This document shows positions 37,881 through 49,924 of a stretch of DNA of 64,000 nt, piece by piece. Every line of letters starts with the position of its first letter. Positions within the stretch are counted from its first letter, which is position 1. Position numbers and translations under genes: made by a program. The stretch covers positions 5,086,501 to 5,150,500 of the forward strand of contig NC_056764.1 of NCBI RefSeq assembly GCF_018687715.1, given 5' to 3'. This DNA comes from Carya illinoinensis (taxonomy: Eukaryota; Streptophyta; Magnoliopsida; Fagales; Juglandaceae). The notes beneath the pieces were generated by a model. It did not search any database. It saw only the letters and a list, made by a program, of their open reading frames with translations, and was not told the origin of the DNA.

Positions 37881-38098
37881 TTTAAGATTGACATCCTCGT
37901 CCTTCCTGGAAGGAAGATCTAGTACCACCTCCTCCTTCTCAAACAAATGGAAATGTGACCATCACTGTTCAATCTTTTCCATAACACCACTCGCTGAGAG
38001 CCACTCACACATATGCACTCAACAAACTCCTCCTCTGAATTGCCTGGGGACCCTGACGGCTCAGAGATGAGAATCTGGTTAAAAACTCTTGTTAAGTT

Positions 38099-38109
38099 TT
38101 ATCTTACCA
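38099..38109. repeat. Target-site duplication of LINE element (right)
   Basis: The exact second copy of TTATCTTACCA, at the 5' end of the minus-strand LINE. Confidence 0.75.
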
Positions 38110-38619
38110 ATTTTTATACTTTGATTTAATGATTTTGGTTTCTTCATTTTCTCAAAAATCTTGGTTCAACCAAACCCACATTTATTTCAAAAAAAAAAAA
38201 AAACCACACTTCCAAAGAAAAAAAGAAGAAGAAGTAAGTTCCAACCACATTAATACACCTAGTTTTAACTTTTATGAATACCCGCTGATGAAATTGTTAT
38301 ACATCTTTGTAGAATCTTGCACATTGACGGGGCCAAATAATATACCTTTTGTTAGTACGTACATATATCTCCACAAACGGTGTAATGTGTTGACTTTGTA
38401 ACCATAATGAATATATACCACGATCATGTAATTATAGTAATTAGCATATAAGTATATGCTCATTGTTGTAAATAGTATATGCTGTGCATAATTAAGTAGC
38501 ATATACTATGAAACTCATGAGGCGCTTATGCATTATAATTGTACTACGTTCTTTATGTTATATATAACACAAGAAGAAAACAACTTTTACTGTAGTTATG
38601 CTATATTATACGATAAAAG

Positions 38620-38790
38620 TAGTGTAACTACAAATAAATTTTATAAAAATAAATTTATAAATTAATATGATTTGATATAATATGCTAAATATGTTTTATA
38701 ATAAAAATAATTTTTGATACGGACGTATTACGTCAAATCATATTAATTTATAAGTTTACTTTTCTAAAATTTTGTTGTGGCTAAAATATT
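38620..38790. repeat. MITE-like inverted repeat, family R3, copy 2
   Basis: The arms share 'ttataaattaatatgatttg' as near-perfect inverted copies (about 38655-38674 and 38735-38754). The outer parts (attttataaaaataaa against its complement near 38757) also pair. Same family as 14385-14570. Confidence 0.65.
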
Positions 38791-39320
38791 TCTCATCTTA
38801 CAACTACGTGTTTATAACACATGTTTTACGTTTTTATTATTAATTCACGCATTTTTAACTTTTATATATATACATGAAAACAATCTAAATCCTCATCCTA
38901 AAAGAAAACAATCTAAATCTAAATTGGTTGTAAAAAAAATAAAATCACAGTGCGCAAATGAATATTAAAAAATAAAGCTCTCGACGTAGCCCATTACGCA
39001 AATACCCATTAGTCAATGGCTGAACCCTGATTTAGGCCCAAAAGGCTTGCCCCAAGTGGAGGCTACGAGGGTCTGGTTGAGAACGATAAGTGTCGTTTTT
39101 TTTTTTTGATATTAGTAAGTGTCGTTTTAATACAATGCGCTGAGTGCGTGTTCCTCATCGTGGCCATCTTTCCCTCCACAGCGACCCCAACCTCCGCGCC
39201 AAAACTTCAAAGACTGAGGGAAACATACTCCCCCCCTCTCCCCCCTCCCCCCAACCCAAAAAGAAAAAAACCCAGAAGGGCCAAAACCCCCTATATTCCC
39301 AATCGAAAGAAAAAAGAGAA
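38791..39320. other. Upstream region and leader of RMI1
   Basis: This region holds the probable promoter of the plus-strand RMI1 gene. A GCCCATT site II-like element near 38989 and 'aagtgtcgtttt' given twice (39088 and 39117) are visible. The leader (39160-39320) is C/A-rich. The earliest ATG in it, at 39135, is followed at once by a stop. Confidence 0.4.
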
Positions 39321-40827
39321 ATGCCGAGACGACGTCTCAGACTAGGCTGCTCCTCCGATGAAGAAGACGACAATCTTCAACAACAACTACAAGAAGAGCC
39401 TGAAAACGAAAACCCTGATCCGAATCCGAATATATATCTTTCTGAACCCATCGAAATCTCCGACGATGACCTCATTAACGTCCACGAGGACTTCTCCCGG
39501 TACTCTCATCATCCGGCGGTGACGGCTTCCGAACACTCCGCACAACCGCCTCCGGTGACTCCTGCTTCGAGTTCTTCCGGCGAGGGCGAGGGCGAGGGTT
39601 GTTCGATTGGGGATTTTCTTGGAAGGCTCGGGCTGAGGTTGAAGACAGAGTGGCTGGGTGCTTGTTTGAACTCGCTCCAGACCTCCGTGCCGGGATTCTC
39701 GAGCCTCGACGTCGCGGCGAAGTCCAAGCTTTGCTTCGAGCGGTTTCTTGTTTCGGATATGAATTACTGTGGGGACGGTGTGCTTCCTCAGAATGTGGAT
39801 TCAATGCACCTCGTCGATCTGCCGGGGCCGTACGTATTGCAGGTCACATGCCAACTTGAATTATGAAACTAACAATCAAGAAGTGAGCTTCCATATGGAT
39901 GCTATTGAGGTCACCGGTGGGATTTAATTGTTTAATTCCTGAAATTGTCACGTTAGTTAGGGTTATTCTTTGCCTTTGACTCTTCAATAGATCGATAACT
40001 TGTGGTCTCGATTAAATCATTCTTCTTAAACTTATACAAGATGGTCTCGAATCCTAAGGTTTTCTCATATGAAATTCCCGATTTGCAGGTTGATGAGATA
40101 GTTAATATCAGTTGTCCACTCAGAGGGAGGTATCAGGAAACACCTTCCGGGATCAAGAGGTGTCTCAAGTTATCCATGACGGATGGTGTTCAGCGTGTGT
40201 TCGCCATGGAATACAGGCCTATTCAAGCTCTTGAAGTTTTTTCTCCAGCTGGACAGAAGGTTTTCTTTCTTTATTCCTTTTGTTTCTGTACTTGTTATCT
40301 TCGGATTGTTTTCATACCCAATTTTTTCGTGGTTCACTATCTGATTTTCTCTTACTTGTCGATTGAAGATTTTGATTTTCCAACTAAAATCCGGGAGAAA
40401 TATCTGTTATATTTTTCTTGCCCGTTAAGATTTAATGATGACCTGGAACGACCATTATTCTTACTCGTAGGTTATCGTCTGTAATCTACATGTACGTCAT
40501 GGACTTTTAATGCTTGTCCCTGAGGCTTTTGAAGTTCTAGGGGGATTGGTTGAGGAGTTAGAGGCAGCACGCAAGCGTCTTGTTGATGAAGTAAATAAGC
40601 CACCAAGGGGGAAAAGGTATATGTTGTGCGCCAAGGATGCATCTTTAAATTACAGTTCCTTGTACTCGATTGCAATGCTTTCTTTGTCATTGACATCTTT
40701 TCCTTATCCCGTTATTGATCTAAAATTTATCTGTTTCAACTAAAGCTGTAGGTAGTGTGAACAAATCTTTTGCATCCTCCTCTTTTGGTTGCATTGGTGC
40801 AACTCTCCATAGCAGTTTTTGGATAGT

Positions 40828-40865
<38 letters not shown>

Positions 40866-43575
40866 AACAAAAATAAAAAATAAAAATAAATGTATACGAG
40901 TCTCATGCAAGAGGGAAAATCTGTCGTCAGACGTATTCATGAAGAAAAGATCATTTGGTAAGTAGAGCGCATGTTTAAATTACATCAAGTGACTTTTGCT
41001 GCTGGAACTTCTATGAGGTATCATTCCGTGCTGGACTGGTAGTCCATAATCTATGTTGGTAAAATTCCATTTGTTATTTGTTCAAATTGGTCTGATACAT
41101 GCGATGATTCTGGATCTTCAAAAGGTCACTTCAAATCCAGCTGTTTATATCGTTCATGCAGTTGCTTGATCATCTCACCTTTGTTTTCATTATTCTCATG
41201 CAGGATGAGGACAGGATCTGTTCCCACTTTAGTAACTAGAGCAACTCTTGCTGCATGGCCACCAAATGGTGTTAATGCTGCCGGCCAAAACAATAGTTCC
41301 ATGTTACAAGATAGAACTCCCTTTCCAGCAAATTACCAAGGTACCCCTTTTTTATTTTTTGGGATGTGAGGGTAAAAGTATGCTTCAACTCTGAACAATT
41401 TGGGTTTCACAAATACTGATTTGGTATATATATACACTTAGTCAAAGTTCTAGATTTCTCCTTTCCTTCTCCTTTTGTTTTATCTTTTGCTCTTTCCTTA
41501 AATCTCAAGTAGAAGTTTCAGTCCATGACGAGTGTCAAGAGGAACCTTGATATTTGCTGAGTTTGAGAAATTTAATGTTGGATTTTTATTTTTTCATAAT
41601 TATTTCTCCTTCCTATCACCTTGATTTTTGGCAAAGGAGTGGGGTATTGTGCCGGTAGTAACTTCCATTTTCAAGACATCTAGGCTGGAAGCTGTAATTG
41701 CAGTGCATTTGATGCGTGTATTTTTTATCGGTAATCATTATGTGCCAGACTTGCAAACATAGAATAAGTTTTGGAATCTGGACATACAGGAGTTCCTTAT
41801 CGTCAAATCAGCAATTGTGATATCCTGTATTGCACAATTATTTGTCAGCTGACTTTGGGTTCTGTAGGTGTTACTGCGATTCCATCTTGCACTAATACCA
41901 GCCAAAGGACTACAGGAGAGTCTGCTGCTTCTACCATAGAAAATGCTGCTCCTAGCACATCACCTTCTGTTATTATGGGATTTGAGGAGATGCATATAGA
42001 TGCCGCTCCTGTTAGCAGGGCAAATACCGTGCCTAACCCATCCCCCCATATCGTTTCGGAGGTCGAGGATATTCATATGGTTGATGAGGTAGACCACCCC
42101 CTCATACTATCTGGAGACCAGGAAATCCCATTCACTTACTTATCTAGTTTGTCAGCCAAGTTGTCAGCAATGAAGGAGAAATCACATTCTGTTCAGGGAA
42201 AAATTAAGGTACATATTGCTTTGTAATTGATTAGATAATATAGCCACTTAGGCTTTTCTCTTTAAATTGAAGCCTCGAGCCTTTAAAACATTGCTAGTCA
42301 GATTAAGGTCAGCTCCACTTTACTTGGTATAGATAATGCAATATAATTAATGAAAAGTCTATATCTTAAAGATTTTTAAAAACCATACTTTTTTTATTTT
42401 ATCTTTATAGGTAATTTTCAAAGACCATACTTATCTTTATGTTGTTCCTTTTTTCTGTTCCCAACCATAGTTCATGCTGTTAAGTGTAGATGTTCTACGA
42501 GAATAGTATATGAATTAATCTTCTAGTCTTTCCTTGTCTTAGAGGAACCAACTAATTTTGAATAACCATATCGTTTAGGATTATTCAGGTACTCCCTCCG
42601 CAAGTTGAGTGTTGAACTTTCCTCTTTGTTTATCATGAATTGGGTGTCAATCATAGAAATGTTGTAACATCCTCAGCAACCGTTTGCAACAATGAAGGAG
42701 CCCTTTATGAGAGCATTATGCCATCATCATCACCAAACTACCCATGTCATGATTACACGTGCCAAAATTTAACATCATATCTGTCATTGCTTTGGAATGT
42801 AAATCACTTCTGTTACTAGTTTTTAAAGTCATATATACACATCCCTTTGTTGTTATATATCTCTGAAACTTGAACACAAATTTTGTAGTGCTTTTTGACT
42901 GGTGTAAAGGGATTCCAATATAAGCAGCGGACAAAGTATGAGCTTCGGGCATATGTTGATGATGGTAGCCTTATTGCTGAGATTCTTATTGATCACGATG
43001 TGAGTTTAAATTGGACCTTGATCTGTTCATGATATGAGCTTGTAGGATCTTGAGCTGATGATCATTTGTTTGTTCACTTCAGGTTGTACATAAAGGAATA
43101 GGTCATTCTCCAGAAGAGGTCACTGCCGCTCTTTCTTCTTCAGACAAGAAAATAGTGAGTGACATGAAGGAGACACTCAGGCAGTTCCAGATCTTCTTGG
43201 CAAACTTTGAGGTTGTATTTTTCATCCTTTTTTTGGTTTGATCTCCTATTTGTGTCTGTTTCTTTGAGTTTAGCTGAAAGATCTGTAGGCCTGTTTCTTA
43301 AATTGATGACTTTTCTGAAATGTTATTATCCTTTTTGATCTGCGAGGATTGGTTTGGAAGATTTGTTCATTAATCAATCACTTTTGATGGGGAATGTTTT
43401 ATCCCAGGGAACAATGCTTATAGAGATGAATAAAACCTCTCTCCTCCCAATTTCTCTTGAGATGAACCAGGGCTGTCCTGAATCTGATGCGTGGTTGCTA
43501 CTCAGACGACTAAAGTCCCTTTCTGCTCAAACACCGCAACTTTTCCCCTTGCATCCTATTGATGTATCCCCTTAA
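39321..43575 (+). CDS. RMI1: RMI1, RecQ-mediated genome instability protein 1
   Basis: RMI1 is the OB-fold scaffold of the RecQ helicase-topoisomerase III-alpha-RMI1 complex. The complex dissolves double Holliday junctions and limits crossovers, and in plants it also acts in meiosis. Eight exons: 39321-39842, 40089-40259, 40471-40616, 41204-41340, 41790-42208, 42889-42999, 43083-43211 and 43408-43575. All are GT-AG with consistent phases, giving 600 residues (574 if the alternative acceptor at 41868 is used), near the usual length. The start MPRRRLRLG is followed by an acidic Gln/Asn-rich stretch. The N-terminal RMI1 domain runs from about 98 (IGDFLGRLGLRLKTEWL) through the OB fold (VDEIVNISCPLRGRY...LMLVPEAFEVLGG, about 175-270). 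A low-complexity linker covers exons 4-5. The second OB fold spans exons 6-8 (LTGVKGFQYKQRTKYELRAYV...FQIFLANFE). Exon borders around 41790 are the least certain. Confidence 0.9.
40829..40863. repeat. 35-base poly-C tract in RMI1 intron 3
   Basis: An unbroken run of about 35 Cs lies within intron 3 (40617-41203). Such runs are rare in plant nuclear DNA and are often length-uncertain in assemblies. On the minus strand it yields a meaningless poly-Gly frame. Confidence 0.85.
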
Positions 43576-45109
43576 TTGGCTACGTGGTTTACCACTCTGG
43601 GAATAAATTAGGCTGTCAAGTTGACAAGGGTGGCGATCATGCGGTGCAACTTGGGTCATAACCTGTGTTGGGCAAGCATTTTGGAAGGAGATGAGAAACT
43701 TGAATTGAGGAAGCAATTTCTACAGCATGTTGTTGATATCTCCGTTTTAGCTGATAGGGCAAACTGATTTCTTATGGCAATTTACTCGACATCAAATTAC
43801 ATCATCCTTTAGATCGCTGGGGGAACTGGAGTGCACCATTTGGCGTTGTCTGAACTTCAAGAAACATCATTGGACTGATCAAGTCCTCCTAGTTTTTAGG
43901 AAAGCCATCAGTCAATTGGTGTCTGCCATATGAAGTAGGTGATGTTAAGAGGGAAAAAGAAAGGCCAATCAGCTATTGAAAATTACATATTGGAGAATGC
44001 TCGGAGGAGCTGTAGACTTCTCTTACATCTACTGAAGTGAATTGCAACCCAGGTATTTGTTCTATCTTTTTCTCCAATCTTCTAAGCTGAATTCCTAACA
44101 TTGAAAGAAGTATTGTACTCATTCACTCTGTGTGATCATTTATGCTAGTACATCAAAATTAGCTAATATTCCCCCCGGCCCCACCCCCAGCTGCTCGGTT
44201 TGTCTCTAAACCCTGCTTCCATTAATCCTCGTTTCCAGGTACCTGGAGTCCCCAGAGCCTCTTTTATTATATTATTATCATCTAGCAGATTTTAGATTTC
44301 TGCAGGATCAGGAGCTGGCAACCTTCCATCTGCAGTGAACGTCCCTTCAATTTAGAGTGTAAATTCCTTTCTTTCTCTCGTTTTTTAAAAGCATAAAAAA
44401 TGTAGTTTTTATGTGATGAAGCTCCTACTGTGGACAATCCGCCATGAAAATTTTCTAATGTGATATATTTATGGTCTTATACCTGACTACTCCCATAGTC
44501 TTAATGAATTATGTGCCGACATAAGTGTCGTTTTCATGTATTTACATTACTCGACCTACTACGAACGTGCATGCTGGTCATCTCGTGGCCCCGAGCTGGG
44601 GGAAATTGAACTCTACTTCCAGCCCCTGGGCTCGTCTGATTCTTTGAGAATTGAGGCAGTCGGATTGATACTAGGCGTATCTCTTACTGAAGCTCCAGGT
44701 CCAGGGATTAGAAAGTAGTTACACCACTCTGGTATCTCAGGTGCCAAAAGACATTTAAAAAACCCCACTATTACGAGAAGAGTATAAAAATATTGTAACT
44801 TGGGGCAGGGTATTAATTGAAAATTAAGCACCAAGCCAAGAGAAATAGAATCACATGTTGCACTGATGCTAGAGTGGAGACCAAGCACGCCAAGGTCCAT
44901 GTGCTTTTATTTTATCTTTTATAGAGTGATTTGGAGGTGTATCAGATTTTTTCTGATGGCGACTCCCAAAAACCTTCCATTCCAAGCTCGGTTTATTGTC
45001 CTTTGAATCGTGTGTGGTTGGGGCTATTTTGGGGAGAAAATTATCATACGTTTCCTCGACATCAAATTCCACTCGACAATACTTTTTGTTATTGATTGAA
45101 TATTGGAAA
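43576..45109. other. 3' flank of RMI1 and intergenic DNA
   Basis: It contains the RMI1 3' UTR of unknown extent. Frames at 44536-45126 have no recognised domain. No gene is supported. Confidence 0.4.
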
Positions 45110-45265
45110 AATTTAGGTATAATCATCCACTAATATGTGGATAAATATAACGTGATTAGTTAAAAAGTAAATTTTATTAAAAATAGTATTAATTTAAATT
45201 TTGAATATAAAAAAATTAATATTAGTACATAGATTAATACGAGATTTTAATTATATGTAGTAAAA
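45110..45265 (+). repeat. Dispersed AT-rich repeat, family R1, copy 3
   Basis: 'gtgattagttaaaaagtaaa', 'aatttaaattttgaatataa' and 'gtacatagattaatacg' match the copy at 7741-7910 in order and orientation. Confidence 0.5.
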
Positions 45266-45774
45266 TTTTTTAATAGTATCGGAATATTCTCTAGACTATC
45301 ATTGAAACATAAAACAGGATGATCTGGTAGAGTATATAAATAACGAGGCAAGTTAAAATGCCATGTAGATCGATATTTTGGAATCAATTTTATATTAGTA
45401 TCATGTAAACAAACTATACGATTTATAACGGAGGATCGTATAAAGGTTGTAGATAAACGATACTCTGAAAAAATAAAAACAAGAGAAGAAAACAACTCGG
45501 GGAAAGAAGTAGCTGTTGATGATTGAACCCAGGGGAAAAGAAGTGAGAGAAAGAGAGGTTTTGTGGGAGTGAGAGAGAGAAGAGAGAGGCAAATGAGGGG
45601 ATATTGATCGGGAAATTTTGAAACTAGGATGTCGTCGACTCGTCAGGGAAAGAGGAAGGAGGTTTTTTCGTCTGATATTAATCGTGATGTGGCTTCCTAA
45701 ACCTGGACTGAGTTTGCCACATAAGCTATGCTGTGTAGAATACAAAAACCGGCTGTAGAGAAAAATTATTCATA
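45266..45774. other. Intergenic, no supported gene
   Basis: A purine-rich stretch (45470-45660) gives Ser/Leu-rich minus-strand frames. I recognise no domain and do not call a gene. Confidence 0.35.
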
Positions 45775-45950
45775 TATATAATTTAAATTGAGAAATCATC
45801 TCATCTTATTTTATATTATTATTATAATATTTTAAATTTTTATATAAAATATAATAAATAATTTAATTTTTTAAAAAATAATATTTTAATAATATTTCAT
45901 TTAATTTTTATTTAAAATCATCCTGACGTCGTTTCATTCTCCAAACAATC
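45775..45950. repeat. MITE-like AT-rich repeat, family R5, copy
   Basis: It starts near 'atcatctcatcttatttta', contains 'tatataaaatataataaata', and ends 'tcattctccaaacaatcg'. It is one of at least four similar copies between 45.8 and 49.4 kb. Confidence 0.55.
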
Positions 45951-46549
45951 GCATGTCGATTATGATTCACTTTCTCCTCAAAATCATTGACGGTCCCCCC
46001 TCCCCTTTGTGGCCGAATTATGTGTCACGCAAAACGACGAAAGAAGAGTGGGACGCAGAGAAAGACACGTAGCATCACATGCCACATTCCATGCACCTAT
46101 GGACAGGAAACACCCAGTTGGCATTAGGCTTGCGGGTAGAAGGGGGACCCAACTCCACCTCATACCACCAATGCCAGAGAGTGATGGATCCATGTTGAGG
46201 GCACAGCTTGGGTCCTATTTTTACTATAGGTGTATTTTATGTATATTATATATGTCTGGATCGATCTTATAACATTCACACAAGCATATAGCAAAAACTG
46301 ATCAATGATGACCCTCTCATAGAACATTCTTCTTCCATTCTTTTATTTTTTCCATTTTAGAAAAAAAGCTTTAAAAAATTTTTAGTTTTGTAAGCTTATG
46401 TTTTGTCTTAAAAGTTATTTTATAGACCAATTAATTGATCATAATATGATTTGGTAACTAGAAAAACAGCTAAAGAGTCTCTTCAAAATTATTTTTGTTG
46501 GAGTAATTCATATATATTCATTGTGGAAAATAATCTGCTCTATTCCGGG
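45951..46549. other. Intergenic, no supported gene
   Basis: A plus-strand frame at 46009-46272 and its minus-strand shadow have no recognisable domain. The DNA is locally GC-richer (45990-46200), which may mark a gene remnant, but I cannot identify one. Confidence 0.35.
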
Positions 46550-46785
46550 CCTTGTTTGGATTTAGAAAATATTTTATTTTATTTTATTATTATAATTTTT
46601 TTTAATTTTCATATAAAATATAATAAACAATTTAACTTTTTTCATATCCTAATTCAATTTTTTCAAATTCTAAAATAATAATAATATTAAAAAATAATAT
46701 TCTAATAATAATTTATTTAACTTTTATTTTTTATTTAAAACCATTTCATCTCATTTCATCTATAAATCCAAATCAGTCTTAATTA
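46550..46785. repeat. MITE-like element, family R5, with visible terminal inverted repeats
   Basis: The left end 'ccttgtttggatttag' is matched in reverse complement by the right end 'ataaatccaaatcagtc'. The interior carries the family blocks 'ttattattataattttttt', 'catataaaatataataaaca' and 'aaaaaataatattctaataa'. This is the clearest copy of the family. Confidence 0.6.
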
Positions 46786-47574
46786 TTGTCAAAGTTTGTT
46801 TGTTTTGAATGCAACTAATTAAAGAGGGCAGCATTGGAGAGGCCCAATGTTGGGGGGGGGGGACCAAAGTTGGACATTTTTCTCTGTAATGCACATGGAT
46901 GGATAAGGCATGCATTATATCCCTATAGATACAGCAAACTAACATGGAATAGTTTCCTCGGATGGTCACTATCATAATTGAGTTTAGTTTGTGAGGGGAT
47001 ATCCAGATGTGTACGTACTGGTTAGCGACACTGCTTCAATGTTTGAGAGGTAACTATGTATGTAGTTGAGTTCCAACTAGTACCTACCTTTTTTTTTTTT
47101 TTTTTTTGGTGATGGGATCGGAATCAATGTACACACAATTATTATAAACTCGTGGAATTTTATTCGCAAATTGGCATGGAAAATATATATTCAATGCTGT
47201 TAATACAATAAAATTTAATTTATAAAATATTTAAAATTTAAAATTTTATAAGTATAATTTTTAACAGTATATATGGTGCATGTTCTATGAAGTGAATGCT
47301 TTACTTTTTTGTACAATGCTAGGGGCGGCCCAACATGTAACGCAGGGTGTGCCATCGAGTGTATTTGACTTTTTATTTTTATTTTTTAAGTTTTTTTAAT
47401 TGCTTTAATCATTAAAATGTATATGTAATTTTACTAAGAATTACTTTTGTAAACATTAAAAAATTTAAAATATCTGACCAATAATTTTAAAGAGGCTGTA
47501 TTATTTTCTTTTATTTTTTCTTTCTTTTCTTAGCCAACTTGCGTCGGGTAGCATGCCATTATCTTCCATTTGGA

Positions 47575-47750
47575 GTTGAGACCTCACTTATTTTTACGAT
47601 TAGATGAAATGAATTAAGATAAAAATTAAAAATTAAAAAAAAATATTATTTAAAATTATTTTATATTAAGATTTAAAAAAATTAAATTATTGATTTTATT
47701 TTAAATAAAAATTTGAAAAAAACTATAAAGTAATAAAATAAGAATGGTCA
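47575..47750. repeat. MITE-like AT-rich repeat, family R5, copy
   Basis: 'gattagatgaaatgaattaa', 'aaaaaatattatttaaaatt' and 'ttatattaagatttaaaaaa' read like the family in the opposite orientation. Confidence 0.45.
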
Positions 47751-48654
47751 CGAAAACAAAAAAGGCAAGGTTTAAGGGGACTACGGCCTAATGGGGGAGT
47801 GGACAGTTAGCAAAAAGACGAAAAAGAGAGTTATATAAGGGTAGGTGTGGAACTGCCATCACCATACAGTAGGTTTGACTTTTATATCCAGCCTTCCTCA
47901 ATAAGACTCGTTGATCAGTTTCATGTTTCCAATCAATTTTGGGTGTCGTGTCTTTCTTCTTCAACTTTATCTTTTCAAAATTACAGAAAATACCCCTAAC
48001 CCCATTTTATTTTTTTGGTTTAAAGAAATTTGATTGGGTACGGGTGATGCATGCATAATGTCTTTGAATCTAACAACAGTGTAGTTATTATTATCTTTGT
48101 TAGGTAACTTTAGAATAGCAATAAATAGATTCATTACTTTTTGATCAATTGAATGCAAGTGGTTGTTGTTTATGCAACTTTTGGATCCTTACCTAAAAGG
48201 TAGCATCTTGATTCTTGCCTGAAAATGAAAGACAAATACTTTCTCAACTTGGTTCTTATCTAAGTCTTTTATACATTGAAGAAATTCATTATTTTATAAT
48301 ATTTATTTTATTACAAAATATATATATATAATATATTATATTATACTAAGTTATTTTAACATATTAATACTTCTCAAAAATAAAATAAATAATATAAAAA
48401 ATATATTTTCTTAGCTTTCCTTCTAAGTTTTCAACTAGATTCCAGAATTAAATTTTGTCTAAAAATAATAATATATATAATTATTATCATAATTTTGTAC
48501 ATAACTGTATTTTTAATGAAGAATATTATTATTAAATAACATATAAAAGGTTCTGTTATTTTTAAATATGATTGTGTTAAACTTTGTGTGTGGTGTCAAT
48601 GTTGTGCACAATGCATGTAAATTGTAAAGAAAAGAGGCCGAAAATTTAAAACTT
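47751..48654. other. Intergenic, no supported gene
   Basis: A TATA-like 'gttatataaggg' near 47829 is present but no coding sequence follows. The rest is AT-rich. Confidence 0.35.
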
Positions 48655-48830
48655 TCTTCATTTTTATAAAATATCTCATCTTATTTTATTTAATTATTAT
48701 AATTTTTTATATAAAATAAAATAAAAAATTTAATTTTTTAAAATTTTAATATAAAAATAATATATTTTAATAATATTTTATTTAATTCTTAATTTTAATC
48801 TTAATTCATTTCAAAAACAAACGAAGCAGA
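48655..48830. repeat. MITE-like AT-rich repeat, family R5, copy
   Basis: 'tatctcatcttattttattt', 'tataaaataaaataaaaaat' and 'ttttaataatattttattta' are present in family order. Confidence 0.5.
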
Positions 48831-48930
48831 CACCACCGGCAACGCGGTCCATCACCTAATTAAACTTTTCTATGTTCTTCTTTTGCCGCCAAGTTATCCT
48901 GACAGGTCACACATCCTGAGCGAGATACCC

Positions 48931-48940
48931 GACACGTGTC
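48931..48940. promoter_or_regulatory. Palindromic G-box (GACACGTGTC)
   Basis: A perfect palindrome around CACGTG, the core bound by bZIP and bHLH factors, about 1.8 kb upstream of the PUB9-like start. Function is not shown and distance makes a link to that gene uncertain. Confidence 0.35.
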
Positions 48941-49179
48941 TACACTTCAGTCTAAGTTGCCCACACGACACATGTCCTGAGATTGAATGCCACCTGCCAC
49001 GGACCCTGTAAATTAAAATAGAAGCTCAGGAAATGTCTAATACTTTTTTCAATAACTTTTAATAAAGATATATATAATAAGTTTTATAGTATCTATTAAA
49101 TTCTGAAACATTCTACTCATTATTTCTGTATCAGAAACTATAATTATTTTTTATTTTATTTTTGTTAGTGAAAGAGAAA

Positions 49180-49385
49180 GTATTTAAATAATAAAAATAT
49201 TTTATCTTATTATTATAACTTTTTTAAATTTTTATATAAAATATAATAAACAATTCAATATTTCAAATCTCAAATCAATAATAATATTAAAAAATAATAT
49301 CTTAATAATATTTTATTCAACTTTCATTTTTCATTTCATCTTAACTTATCTCAATTCATTTTATCTCAACTCACTAACTAAATAA
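49180..49385. repeat. MITE-like AT-rich repeat, family R5, copy
   Basis: 'atatttta tcttattatta', 'tatataaaatataataaaca' and 'aaaaaataatatcttaataa' are followed by repeated 'atctcaa/atttcatctt', the same order as in the 46550-46785 copy. Confidence 0.55.
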
Positions 49386-49886
49386 TTTATTCTATTCATT
49401 ATTTATATATCACAAATTTAATAATAGAAAAAATAAAACAAATAAATAAATTATCTATAATATATGATGTAGAAATGACGAGTAAAATTTTTTTAAATAT
49501 TTAATATTATTTCAAAAATAAAAAATAATATTTTTTAAAAAGTTTTATTTTTAAGTGGTGGTGGTAGAATACACTTTAAGTAGAATAAACTTTAAAATAC
49601 TTGCATCACACAATTTTTTTTAAAAGGTCAATTTTAAATTTAAATTTTATAAATTAAATTTTATTATGTAAATGATATTTACATGAAAATTTTAAAAAAA
49701 CTATATGTTCTTTAAAAAAAAAAAAAAAGTCACATTTGAGTTACTGTTTAATATACTGTTTATATTTTTCAACATTTTTTAATGCACTAAATGCAGCAAA
49801 AAAAAAGTTGGAAAGAAAACCACGGTGGAAAACTCAACTCTCCACAATCACTCGTTCTCTTTTTAATATGATTAGAAATTCATACA

Positions 49887-49888
<2 letters not shown>

Positions 49889-49921
<33 letters not shown>
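49889..49921. repeat. (TC)n microsatellite
   Basis: An uninterrupted TC run of about 33 bases, about 850 bases upstream of the PUB9-like start codon. Confidence 0.92.

Positions 49922-49924
<3 letters not shown>

Larger units (their letters stand above)
32339..38098 (-). mobile_element. LINE-1 type retrotransposon, near full length, inactivated
   Basis: This is a plant L1-type non-LTR retrotransposon of about 5.76 kb on the minus strand. It is bounded by 11-bp direct repeats and ends in a degenerate A-rich tail (T-rich at 32339-32360). In 5' to 3' order it holds ORF1 (DUF4283-type domain plus a CCHC zinc knuckle), an endonuclease-like (EEP) domain, reverse transcriptase, a zinc-binding linker and RNase H. 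Many stops and frameshifts break the frames. The RT catalytic site reads FASE where active elements have an (F/Y)ADD motif. It is an old, dead copy. Confidence 0.88.

Noticed and set aside
39144..39320. A longer RMI1 N-terminus from an upstream frame
   Set aside because: The frame begins at GTG, is low-complexity and C/A-rich, and looks like leader. The ATG at 39321 starts MPRRRLRLG, typical of the family.
40740..40940. Poly-Gly minus-strand frame
   Set aside because: It is produced by the C homopolymer in RMI1 intron 3.
45401..45745. Minus-strand 114-codon frame
   Set aside because: Ser/Leu-rich translation of a purine-rich stretch with no domain and no splice partners.
46009..46272. Plus-strand 87-codon frame
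   Set aside because: No recognised motif, and the opposite strand is equally open over the same stretch, as expected for chance.
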